From positions 1 through 64,000 of the forward strand of contig JACPEP010000033.1 in the NCBI GenBank assembly GCA_016183425.1: a stretch of 64,000 bases of DNA. Reading direction: 5' to 3'. Of the stretch, positions 54,977-62,517 are shown piece after piece. How positions within the stretch are numbered: position 1 is the stretch's first letter; each line of letters opens with the position of its first letter. Below the pieces are notes generated by a model. The model had not been told where the DNA came from, made no database searches, and worked only from the letters and a program-made list of their open reading frames with translations. The position numbers were made by a program, and so were the translations under genes. This DNA comes from Chloroflexota bacterium (lineage in GTDB: Bacteria; Chloroflexota; Dehalococcoidia; JACPEP01).

Positions 54977-56062
54977 ATGCAGACGCCTAAGCCCAAAGTC
55001 GCCGTCATCTATACCGCTCCCCAGACGGTGCTCTCGGATATAGGCTCCGTCATGGAGTTGGCTGGCTACCGAGCCGCTCTGCCTCCAGATGTCCCCACCC
55101 TCCTTAAGATCAACATCTCCTGGCAGCGCTACTACCCCGCCTGCTCCACCACCCCCTGGCAACTGGAGGGGGTCATTCAGACCCTTCGTCAGGGCGGCTA
55201 TCGGGAGATCATTCCGGCCCAAAACGGCACCGTGGTGGTGAACTCCTACGAGGGAGAGCTAAAGAATAAGCACCTGGCCGCCCTGGAAAAATGCGGCCTC
55301 AAAAGCGTCCACCTGGGAGACCCGGGGGTGGAGTGGGTGAAGTACGAGCCTCAGGGGAAGATGCTGGTTCTGGACAAGGTCTTCCCCAAGGGAATTCGCA
55401 TCCCGGCCCTCTTCAAGGGGAAGAATATAGTTCACCTCCCCACCATGAAGACCCACGTCTTCACCACCATGACCGGCGCCATGAAAAACGCTTTCGGCGG
55501 CCTCCTCAACGAAAGGCGTCACTGGACCCACTCCGTCATCCACGAGACCCTGGTGGACCTTCTCACCATTCAAAGGGAGATCCACCCCGGCATCTTCGCC
55601 GTCATGGACGGCACCTTCGCTGGCGACGGCCCCGGCCCCCGGGCTATGCGCCCCTTGCTCAAGAACACCCTCCTCGCCAGCGCCGACCCGGTGGCTATAG
55701 ACGCCGTGGCGGCCAAGATTATGGGGTTCGATCCAATGTCTCTCGCCTTTCTGCGCCTCGCCCACGAGGGGGGACTGGGCTGCGCCGACCTGTCTCAGAT
55801 AGAGATAGTGGGAGAGGACATATCAAGGGTGAATTGGCGCTTCCAGGGTGCCGAAGAGACCCTTGCCAGCCGGGGCCAGAAGCTCATCTACCACGGCGCT
55901 CTCCAACCCCTGGAGCATCTCCTCCTGAGAACCTTCATCGCCCCCTGGAGCTACGCCGCCTCTCGCCTCTACTTCGACTTCTTCTGGTACCCCTTCGTCG
56001 GCCGGGGGCGGGTGCAAGAGGCTATGAAAACCGGGTGGGGAAAGCTATTTCAGAGCTATTAA
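54977..56062 (+). CDS. DUF362 domain protein
   Basis: A 361-residue protein with DUF362 landmarks LLKINISW, NIVHLPTMKTHVFTTMTGAMKN and the closing acidic region SADPVAIDAVAAKIMGFDP. No ferredoxin-type cysteine motif is attached, unlike many DUF362 proteins. Distant relatives have been linked to iron-sulfur cluster and electron-transfer contexts, but the function here is unknown. It starts at ATG 54977 right after the cloverleaf repeat. Confidence 0.82.
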   Translation: MQTPKPKVAVIYTAPQTVLSDIGSVMELAGYRAALPPDVPTLLKINISWQRYYPACSTTPWQLEGVIQTLRQGGYREIIPAQNGTVVVNSYEGELKNKHLAALEKCGLKSVHLGDPGVEWVKYEPQGKMLVLDKVFPKGIRIPALFKGKNIVHLPTMKTHVFTTMTGAMKNAFGGLLNERRHWTHSVIHETLVDLLTIQREIHPGIFAVMDGTFAGDGPGPRAMRPLLKNTLLASADPVAIDAVAAKIMGFDPMSLAFLRLAHEGGLGCADLSQIEIVGEDISRVNWRFQGAEETLASRGQKLIYHGALQPLEHLLLRTFIAPWSYAASRLYFDFFWYPFVGRGRVQEAMKTGWGKLFQSY

Positions 56063-56079
56063 GCCCTCTGTAAAAGTTG

Positions 56080-56159
56080 GTAGGATAGGTGTAGCGCAGC
56101 GGCACCCACCTTTGTTCAAATCTCTGGGGGTGGGTTGCGTTTCACTTCACCCACCCTAC
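56080..56159 (+). repeat. Dispersed inverted repeat, gtagg..cctac type
   Basis: Arms gtaggataggtg..cacccacc and ggtgggttgcg..cacccaccctac. This resembles the widespread GTAGGGTGGG palindromic repeats. It lies between converging genes. Confidence 0.6.
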
Positions 56160-56189
56160 GACTCACCACCGTATCAAGTTTTTCGGGTC

Positions 56190-56522
56190 TTACGGTGACT
56201 CCTCCAGGTGGCTGCCGTTCTCTCTCTCTTCCTCCTCAAAATCCTCATCGGAATATATCCCCAACTCTTTGCCTCGGTATACTGTGACCACAAAATCCTC
56301 CCGAGAGCTCTGGGAAGACATCACTAGCTCCTCGTCCACCGTCTCGATATACTCCGCCACCTGCTCATCGGACACCGCCTCGTCCAGGCACAGGGTGGCA
56401 TAGACCACGCTGGGGGTAAAATGCAGGTCTACCCTGCCCGCCCGCTCATCATCCCGATAGATGACGTAGGCCTCAGAGTAAGGGGTGCGGCACTCCCGCT
56501 CAAAACGGTAAGCGTTGGTCAT
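56190..56522 (-). CDS. 110-residue acidic protein of unknown function
   Basis: A compact alpha/beta-looking core (AYVIYRDDERAGRVDLHFTPSVVYATLCLDE) is followed by an acidic tail (SDEDFEEEERENGSHLEESP). There is no signal or membrane segment. It starts 13 bp after proA ends on the same strand and has AGGAGG upstream, so it belongs to that operon. A homologous acidic tail occurs in the TPR protein at 59762, perhaps by chance. Confidence 0.7.
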   Translation of the reverse strand: MTNAYRFERECRTPYSEAYVIYRDDERAGRVDLHFTPSVVYATLCLDEAVSDEQVAEYIETVDEELVMSSQSSREDFVVTVYRGKELGIYSDEDFEEEERENGSHLEESP

Positions 56523-56535
56523 AGTAGCCCTCCTG

Positions 56536-57822
56536 TTATAAGGGACGGGTATGCCCGTTGCCCATGATTATCCACTTGTAAGACGTCATCTCCCTGAGCC
56601 CCATGGGCCCCCGAGCGTGGAACTTCTGGGTGCTGATACCCACCTCCGCCCCCAACCCGAACTGGCCGCCATCGGTAAACTGAGTACTGGCGTTGACGTA
56701 CACCGCCGCCGCATCCACCTCGTCTAAGAAACGCATGGCCGCTGAGTAGTCCTCGGTGATGATAGCCTCCGAGTGACCGGAGCCGTAGCGCTGAATATGC
56801 TCCAGGGCCTCCTCCAGGGAGTCCACCACCCTTACCGCCGCCACCAGAGCCAGAAACTCGAAGCCAAAGTCCTCGGGGCGAGCGGCCTTGAGCTTCCAAT
56901 CGGCTCCCTCGCGCCGGGCCACCCCCTCCAGGAGGCTCAGGGCCCGCCGGTCGCAGTGCATCTCCACCCCGGCCTTGCCCCACTCCCGGGCGATGGCAGG
57001 AAGAAAAAGGGGGGCTATCTCTACGTGAACCAGAAGGGTGTCCAGGGCATTGCAGATGGTGGGCCGACGCACCTTGGCGTTGTTGACCACCGCCACCCCC
57101 TTCTCCACATCCGCCGCCCGGTCAACAAAGGTATGGCACACCCCGACGCCCCCCGCCACCACGGGCATGGTGGCGTTGCGGGCCACGAACTCGATGAGCT
57201 GGGCGCCGCCTCGGGGCACCAGAAGGTCGATATACTCCCTCATTTCCAGCATCTGGCTCACCAGCTCCCGCTGGGGGTTATCCACAAACTGAACGCTGTC
57301 CTCGGGCGCCCCGGCCGCTCCCAGAGCCCGCCGAATAACCTTCACCAGGGCCTGGTTGGAGCGCAGGGCCTCGGAGCCCCCCCGCAGGATAACCGCGTTG
57401 CCCGATCTCAGGCACAGGCTGGATATATCCACTGTCACGTTGGGACGGCTCTCGTAGATGACGCCGATAACCCCCAGGGGAACCCGCCGCCGCCCCACTA
57501 TCAGGCCGTTGGGGAGGGTGTGCATGTCTATCACCTCCCCCACCGGATCCGGAAGGGCAGCCACGGCTCTCACGTCTTTGGCCATGGCCTGGAGGCGCTG
57601 GCTGTTGAGCATAAGGCGGTCTACCATGGCCGCGCTCAGGCCCGCCGCCTCGGCGTCGGCGCAGTCGGCGGCATTTGCCGAAAGGATAGCCGCCTCCTCA
57701 TCCAGGAGCCCTTGAGCGATATTGCTCAGGGCCTGGTTCTTCAAGGTAGTGGAGAGGTGCGCCATCTTCTGTGAGGCCACCCGGGCAACCTGGCCTATGG
57801 ATTCCAGGGTGATCGTTGCCAT
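56536..57822 (-). CDS. proA: Gamma-glutamyl phosphate reductase
   Basis: A 428-residue aldehyde-dehydrogenase-fold enzyme. It has VPLGVIGVIYESRPNVT (cofactor region), GNAVILRGGSEA and the catalytic cysteine in RRPTICNALDTLL. It reduces glutamyl-5-phosphate to the semialdehyde in proline synthesis. ATG 57822 has GGAGGCGGAAGG upstream and fits the family length. proB is not in the window. Confidence 0.95.
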   Translation of the reverse strand: MATITLESIGQVARVASQKMAHLSTTLKNQALSNIAQGLLDEEAAILSANAADCADAEAAGLSAAMVDRLMLNSQRLQAMAKDVRAVAALPDPVGEVIDMHTLPNGLIVGRRRVPLGVIGVIYESRPNVTVDISSLCLRSGNAVILRGGSEALRSNQALVKVIRRALGAAGAPEDSVQFVDNPQRELVSQMLEMREYIDLLVPRGGAQLIEFVARNATMPVVAGGVGVCHTFVDRAADVEKGVAVVNNAKVRRPTICNALDTLLVHVEIAPLFLPAIAREWGKAGVEMHCDRRALSLLEGVARREGADWKLKAARPEDFGFEFLALVAAVRVVDSLEEALEHIQRYGSGHSEAIITEDYSAAMRFLDEVDAAAVYVNASTQFTDGGQFGLGAEVGISTQKFHARGPMGLREMTSYKWIIMGNGHTRPL

Positions 57823-57975
57823 CCTTCCGCCTCCGGGATTGTATCCCACAATTACGCCGCTAAAACCCTTCATAGCATTTTAACATATGTATTGTCGTGA
57901 GGCGAGGGGAGACGACGAATTGGGTGCCGGTGTCACTCTTCGCCCGCCTGAGGCAGGCGAAGGGCCTCCCCTCTC

Positions 57976-58740
57976 TTACTTTATCAGCCGCCGCCGCATG
58001 GTGGCCAGGGAGACCAGGAAAACGATGGCCGTTATCCCCAACACCCAGGCTCCGTGCCACACCAAATCCCATCCCATGGGCCCGTTTACCAACCCCCGGC
58101 TGAGGCGCGCCATGTGGGTGAGGGGCACAAACCAGGCTATCCTTTGCACCACCTCCGGCAGGCCCGACAGGGGGAAAAAGATATCGCCGGCAAAGAACAT
58201 GGGGGTGATGAAAAGGGTAAAGTAGTAGCTGAAGCCATTAATGGAAGGAGTCACGGAGGTGAAAAGCATGGCAAAGGAGCCGAACATCAACCCCTCCAGC
58301 CCGGCCACTACTATCGCCAGGGGCGCCCAAGGCTGCCCAACCAACCCCAAGGCAGCGATCACCACCAGCACCGCCCCTGCCGTCATGGCCGAGCGGGTGC
58401 CCGCCCACAAGATCTCCCCAGCGATGACATCTTCTATGCTCAGGGGGGTGGCGATTATGGCATCGAAGGTCTTCTGGAGCTCCATCCGGACATAGGAGCC
58501 GTAGGTGCACTCAAAGGTAGCGCTGAACATGGCATAGCTGGCGATAAGGCCTGGGGCCAGGAACTCCAGATAGCTCTGTCCCCCCGCCAGGGCCACATAG
58601 GCTCCCAAACCAAAGCCCATGGCCACCAGGACGAAAAGGGGCTCTACCAGCATGGGCAGCGTCTCCGAAAGCCAGAGACGAAAGTAGACATCCCGGTTTC
58701 GCTGCCACACCCGGTAGGCTCGATAGGAGGGAAGGATCAT
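57976..58740 (-). CDS. ABC-2 type transporter permease
   Basis: A 254-residue protein with six hydrophobic helices and the ABC-2 signature region FAMLFTSVTPSINGFSYYFTLFITPMFFAGDIFFPL. It resembles NodJ/DrrB-type export permeases. Its start overlaps the ATPase stop by ATGA. With the ATPase it forms an exporter for an unknown lipid, polysaccharide or drug. Confidence 0.88.
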   Translation of the reverse strand: MILPSYRAYRVWQRNRDVYFRLWLSETLPMLVEPLFVLVAMGFGLGAYVALAGGQSYLEFLAPGLIASYAMFSATFECTYGSYVRMELQKTFDAIIATPLSIEDVIAGEILWAGTRSAMTAGAVLVVIAALGLVGQPWAPLAIVVAGLEGLMFGSFAMLFTSVTPSINGFSYYFTLFITPMFFAGDIFFPLSGLPEVVQRIAWFVPLTHMARLSRGLVNGPMGWDLVWHGAWVLGITAIVFLVSLATMRRRLIK

Positions 58741-59648
58741 TCCTGAAGCCCTCGCCCGGTGAGGTGGAGGAAAACGTCCTCCAGGGTGGCGCGGCGGCGC
58801 ACCAGCTTCTTCACCGCCACCCCCAACTGGCGGGGCAGCCCCTCCGAGTCTCGGCTGAAGACATAGAGAACGTCGCCTACGTCCTCCACCATCAGAGGCC
58901 TCTTCCCCAACTCCTGAAGAACGGCGGCCTTCTGCCCCGGCTCCATGTGGAGCTCCAAGGCTTCCGCCCCCACGTAGTAGCTAATCAGCGCCTCAGGGGT
59001 CCCCCCCGCCAGCACTTTGCCCTGATGTAGGATCACCAACCGGTCGCAAAGATGACTGGCCTCCTCCATGTTATGAGTAGAAAGGATCATGGTGATGCCC
59101 TGCTCTTTCAGAGAGCGCAGCTTTTGCCACACCAGGTGTCGGGCCTGGGGGTCCAGGCCCGTGGTGGGTTCATCCAGGATAAGGATGCGAGGTCGGTTGA
59201 GTAGGGCCCGCCCGATGACCAGGCGCCGCTTCATTCCCCCCGATAGTGCGTCCACCCGCTCGTCCTTCTTATCCACGAGCTGGAAAAGCTCCAATATCTC
59301 CTCGGCCCGGCTCCTGGCCACCGCCGGCGTAAGATCGAAGTACCGGGCATAAACCAAAAGATTCTGAAGCACGCTCAAGTCCGGGTCCAGGTTGTTCTCC
59401 TGGGGCACTACCCCCATGATGGCTCGAATGGCTCGACCCTGGATCACGACGTCCTTGCTCTCCACCCGAAGGTATCCCGCCGTCAAGGGAGAGACACAGG
59501 AGATCATCCGGATGATGCTTGTTTTGCCGGCGCCGTTGGGGCCGAGAAAGCCGAAACACTCCCCTTCCTCCACCGAAAAATCCACCCCCGCCACGGCCAC
59601 CAGGCTCTTGTATTTCTTTACCAGACCCTCAGCCTCAATAATAGGCAT
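58737..59648 (-). CDS. ABC transporter ATPase, NodI/DrrA-like
   Basis: A 303-residue protein: Walker A GPNGAGKTS, Q-loop VPQENNLD, signature ALSGGMKRRL, Walker B ILILDEPTTGLD and the switch His in LSTHNMEEA. The C-terminal extension (residues 225-303) is typical for this export subgroup. ATG 59648 with AAAGGG upstream is preferred to ATG 59663. Confidence 0.93.
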   Translation of the reverse strand: MPIIEAEGLVKKYKSLVAVAGVDFSVEEGECFGFLGPNGAGKTSIIRMISCVSPLTAGYLRVESKDVVIQGRAIRAIMGVVPQENNLDPDLSVLQNLLVYARYFDLTPAVARSRAEEILELFQLVDKKDERVDALSGGMKRRLVIGRALLNRPRILILDEPTTGLDPQARHLVWQKLRSLKEQGITMILSTHNMEEASHLCDRLVILHQGKVLAGGTPEALISYYVGAEALELHMEPGQKAAVLQELGKRPLMVEDVGDVLYVFSRDSEGLPRQLGVAVKKLVRRRATLEDVFLHLTGRGLQE

Positions 59649-59708
59649 CTTTCCCTTTCTCATTGCCCATCATACCAACAGAAAGCAGAGGGTAGCAACG
59701 GGACGGTA

Positions 59709-59735
59709 AAGAAAAGGGCCGGGCGTACGCCCGGC
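59709..59735 (-). terminator. Intrinsic terminator of the TPR gene
   Basis: On the minus strand the stem GCCGGGCG/CGCCCGGC with a 2-base loop is followed by CCTTTTCTTT, 27 bp after the stop codon at 59762. Confidence 0.8.
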
Positions 59736-59761
59736 TCATCCCCAAAGGCTGCAGATTCGCC

Positions 59762-60589
59762 CTACTCCTCCTCTTCTTCCTCCAGTTCGTTCACTGTTGC
59801 TGGGCTCCCCGGAGTCTCTTCGTAAAAGCCACTCTCTTCCAGGGTGGGTTCTGCCTCCTCCCATTCCTCGGACTCCTCATCGTGCTCTTCCTCCACCTCG
59901 TATTTCAGGACGCTGTCCTTTATATACGACCGGAAACCATCGTGTCCCCGGGAGGGAAAGGAAAGCCGGCCCATCTGGCTGGGATGCTGGTATGTCTCCT
60001 TAATGATAATCTTCCAGTTGTCTTCCCCAAAGCTGGTGAGGGCAGCGGCGTATTGGTTGCCCCCCTCTATCAGTTTGATGAGGCGCAGGGCCAGCTTGGG
60101 CTCCACCTGGCCCAGATACTCCCCTTGGCTATCCTCCACCAACAAGCTCTTGCCTTCCACCCTTAGAAAAACCGGTTCCCCTGCCGTCATCTTGGCCAAG
60201 GTCTCCTTACGGCCCAGATTATGGAGGATGGTCACTCCAGTCTTACCCGTTTCCTCGATAAAAAGGTGAGGGTCCACCCTGGTCCGCTCCTCCTTCACCG
60301 CCATAGCAGAATCCCTCAGATATGCCAACCGGCTCAGGTTCTTGCGGGCAATGGTGTTGGTGGGGTCGATCTCCATGGCCCGGCTATAGGCCTCTCGAGC
60401 CTCTTTGAAACGACCCATCTCGGTAAATGCCTTTCCCTGCCTATTATAAGCATCCACGTCCGCGGGGAAGACCTCCAGAATAGTCCGGTTAGCCGTTATT
60501 GCCTCCTCCCATCGGCTTTGCATAGCAAGGGAAATGGCCAGCTCAGTGAGTTGCCGCCTCAGCCTCGCTTTGTCTTCTGTTTTGAACAT
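59762..60589 (-). CDS. TPR protein with acidic C-terminal tail
   Basis: A 275-residue protein. The N-terminal 100 residues hold about two and a half TPRs (SRWEEAITANRTILEVFPADVDAYNRQG, FKEAREAYSRAMEIDPTN). A central beta-rich domain (TKMTAGEPVFLRVEG..YLGQVEPKLALRLI) looks like a HIRAN-type or small nucleic-acid-binding fold, which is uncertain. The last 50 residues are almost all Glu. It is probably a cytoplasmic scaffold. A clear promoter and terminator show it is transcribed alone. Confidence 0.75.
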   Translation of the reverse strand: MFKTEDKARLRRQLTELAISLAMQSRWEEAITANRTILEVFPADVDAYNRQGKAFTEMGRFKEAREAYSRAMEIDPTNTIARKNLSRLAYLRDSAMAVKEERTRVDPHLFIEETGKTGVTILHNLGRKETLAKMTAGEPVFLRVEGKSLLVEDSQGEYLGQVEPKLALRLIKLIEGGNQYAAALTSFGEDNWKIIIKETYQHPSQMGRLSFPSRGHDGFRSYIKDSVLKYEVEEEHDEESEEWEEAEPTLEESGFYEETPGSPATVNELEEEEEE

Positions 60590-60626
60590 TGCCGTATTAC
60601 AACCTCACTATTGCTAGAATCTCCCT

Positions 60627-60655
60627 ATTATAGGTGGTGCTGTAAAAATATTCAA
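60627..60655 (-). promoter_or_regulatory. Promoter of the TPR gene
   Basis: On the minus strand TTGAAT (60655-60650), a 17-bp spacer and TATAAT (60632-60627), 37 bp before the start codon. Confidence 0.65.
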
Positions 60656-60692
60656 GGGTAAAAACATTCAGGGGCTACTTCAATAAATAACA

Positions 60693-60721
60693 TTTACTTT
60701 TAGCGAAAAACATAGTATTAT
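60693..60721 (+). promoter_or_regulatory. Promoter of the corrinoid-protein operon
   Basis: TTTACT (60693-60698), a 17-bp spacer and TATTAT (60716-60721), 100 bp upstream of the start. It is divergent from the TPR gene promoter. Confidence 0.55.
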
Positions 60722-60820
60722 GTCTTCTGATTCTATTGCTTGTAGAATATAGTAGTAGTTAGAAAGTGCGCCGGCAGAGCGAAGAGATGCTTGGGATCAT
60801 AAGGGTAGGGAAGGGCAGCC

Positions 60821-61459
60821 ATGACCGCCCATTTTGATCACTTCCTGGCTGCTCTGCGCTCCGCCGACTTGGTGCGAGCAAACCGTCTGGTGCTACAGGC
60901 CCTGTCTCAAGGTATGTCTAAAGAGCAGGTCATGGACCAGGTGGTGGTTTCCAGTCTCGAAGCGTTAGGGCGAGGCTGGGAGGATGGCTCTATCTCACTA
61001 ACCCAGGTGTATATGGGGGGGCGCATCGCCGAAAAAGTGGTGGGAGACCTCCTTCCCAAAGGCACTTCATCTGAACCTCCCTGGGGAAAGGTGGTTATCG
61101 GCACTTTAGGTGACCACCACGGGTTGGGCCAGCGTATCGTGGCCGCGTATCTGGCTCTGTCAGGAGCCCAGGTAGTGTCCCTGGGTCTGGGCGTCGATCC
61201 GGAAACTTTTGTTCAGCGGGCCAGAGAGGAGAAGGCCGACCTGGTAGCCATCTCTGTGCTGATGTACCCCTCGGCCCTGCGGGTGCGCCGGGTGCGGGAG
61301 CTTTCAGACCAAGAGCGGTGCCCTATTCCCCTGCTGGTGGGCGGAGCGCCTTTTAACCAGGACCGGGCGCTTTGGAAGACGGTGGGCGCCTCCGCTATGG
61401 GAAGCAACCCCGCTGAGGGTATAGCTACCGCCAGATGGCTCATCGGGAGAGGGCAATGA
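60821..61459 (+). CDS. Corrinoid (B12)-binding protein, MtaC/MtbC-like
   Basis: A 212-residue protein. The helical cap domain (residues 1-85) is followed by a Rossmann-like B12 domain with D98-x-H100-x-x-G103 (TLGDHHGLGQR), where His binds cobalt, and GLGVDPETFV, then LVGGAPFNQD. In methyltransferase systems such proteins carry the methyl group; in regulators they sense B12 or light. ATG 60821 follows GGGAAGGGCAGCC. The stop overlaps the next start by ATGA. Confidence 0.88.
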   Translation: MTAHFDHFLAALRSADLVRANRLVLQALSQGMSKEQVMDQVVVSSLEALGRGWEDGSISLTQVYMGGRIAEKVVGDLLPKGTSSEPPWGKVVIGTLGDHHGLGQRIVAAYLALSGAQVVSLGLGVDPETFVQRAREEKADLVAISVLMYPSALRVRRVRELSDQERCPIPLLVGGAPFNQDRALWKTVGASAMGSNPAEGIATARWLIGRGQ

Positions 61460-62517
61460 ACGAGGCGGTGACGTCTCTACAGCGAGTATTGACGGCTTTG
61501 GGTCACCAAGAGCCAGACCGCGTGCCCGTGTTCCTACTATTCACCATGCATGGAGCCAAGGAGCTGGGCCTGAGCCTATCGGAATATTATGCCAATCCGA
61601 TGAATCTGGTGGAGGCTCAGCTACGCCTGGCCCAGAAGTTTGGCCATGATTGCCTGTACGCCTTCTGGTACGCAGCCAGCGAGGCCACCGCCTTCGGTTG
61701 CGAGGTGATCTTCTATAAGGATTGTCCGCCCAATGTCGGCGCCCCGGTGGCCCGCCAATCTATCGACCTGCTGTCTCGACCTCTACCCGACCCAACTGCT
61801 GTGTCTCCCCTGAAGGATACCCTGGAGGCTATACATCTCCTGGCAGAGCGTAATCAGGGCCGCCGCCCCATAATAGGCGTAGTCATGGCCCCCTTCTCTC
61901 TGCCTATTATGCTCCTGGGTCTGGAGCGCTGGATTACTCTCCTTTATGAGGAGCCACCGGTCGCCCATCGGCTGTTGGCCTACCTTAGCGATTTCTGCGT
62001 GGCGTGGGCCAATGCCCAACTGGCCGCCGGCGCCCACGCCATCGCCTTTTTCGATCCCATGGCCTCTGCCACTATGACAACCCTGGAGCAATTCCAAACC
62101 TTTGACCTGGAAGTAGCTCGCTCCACCATCGCCCGCATCAAGGGGCCTTGCGCATACCATTTTGCCAGCGGACGGGCCGGGCCGGTATTGAACCTCGTCC
62201 CGCAAACGGGAGCGGCGGCTGTAGTCGTTGGCGTCCAAGACGACCTGAAGGCGGTGAAGACCAGCTTACAGGGACGATTGGGCGTCATGGGTACCCTCAA
62301 TGGCATCGAGATGGTCCGCTGGACTCCCGAGGAGGCTGAAGCCGCCGTGAAAGCCTGCCTAGCAGCGGCCGGTCCCGGCGGCGGCTTTATACTTACTGAC
62401 CAGCATGGCGAGATCCCCTTCTACGTGCCGGACGAGACTCTGTTTGCCATCATAGATGCAGCGCAGCGATGGGGTCAATACCCTCTGGAGTGGACGAGGA
62501 AATATGACCCAGCCTGA
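61456..62517 (+). CDS. UroD/MtaA-family protein lacking the usual zinc cysteines
   Basis: A 353-residue TIM-barrel protein with GHQEPDRVPVFLLF, DPMASATMTTLEQFQTF and ILTDQHGEIPFYVPDETL, the layout of MtaA/CmuA corrinoid methyltransferases. In those the zinc site is His-x-Cys plus a later Cys. Here the equivalent is H235-F-A (Ala for Cys) and the late region reads TDQHGEIP without Cys. Either other residues bind metal or the protein is not a standard methyltransferase. It is coupled to both neighbours and may be a sensor or a partner for the corrinoid protein. Confidence 0.8.
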   Translation: MNEAVTSLQRVLTALGHQEPDRVPVFLLFTMHGAKELGLSLSEYYANPMNLVEAQLRLAQKFGHDCLYAFWYAASEATAFGCEVIFYKDCPPNVGAPVARQSIDLLSRPLPDPTAVSPLKDTLEAIHLLAERNQGRRPIIGVVMAPFSLPIMLLGLERWITLLYEEPPVAHRLLAYLSDFCVAWANAQLAAGAHAIAFFDPMASATMTTLEQFQTFDLEVARSTIARIKGPCAYHFASGRAGPVLNLVPQTGAAAVVVGVQDDLKAVKTSLQGRLGVMGTLNGIEMVRWTPEEAEAAVKACLAAAGPGGGFILTDQHGEIPFYVPDETLFAIIDAAQRWGQYPLEWTRKYDPA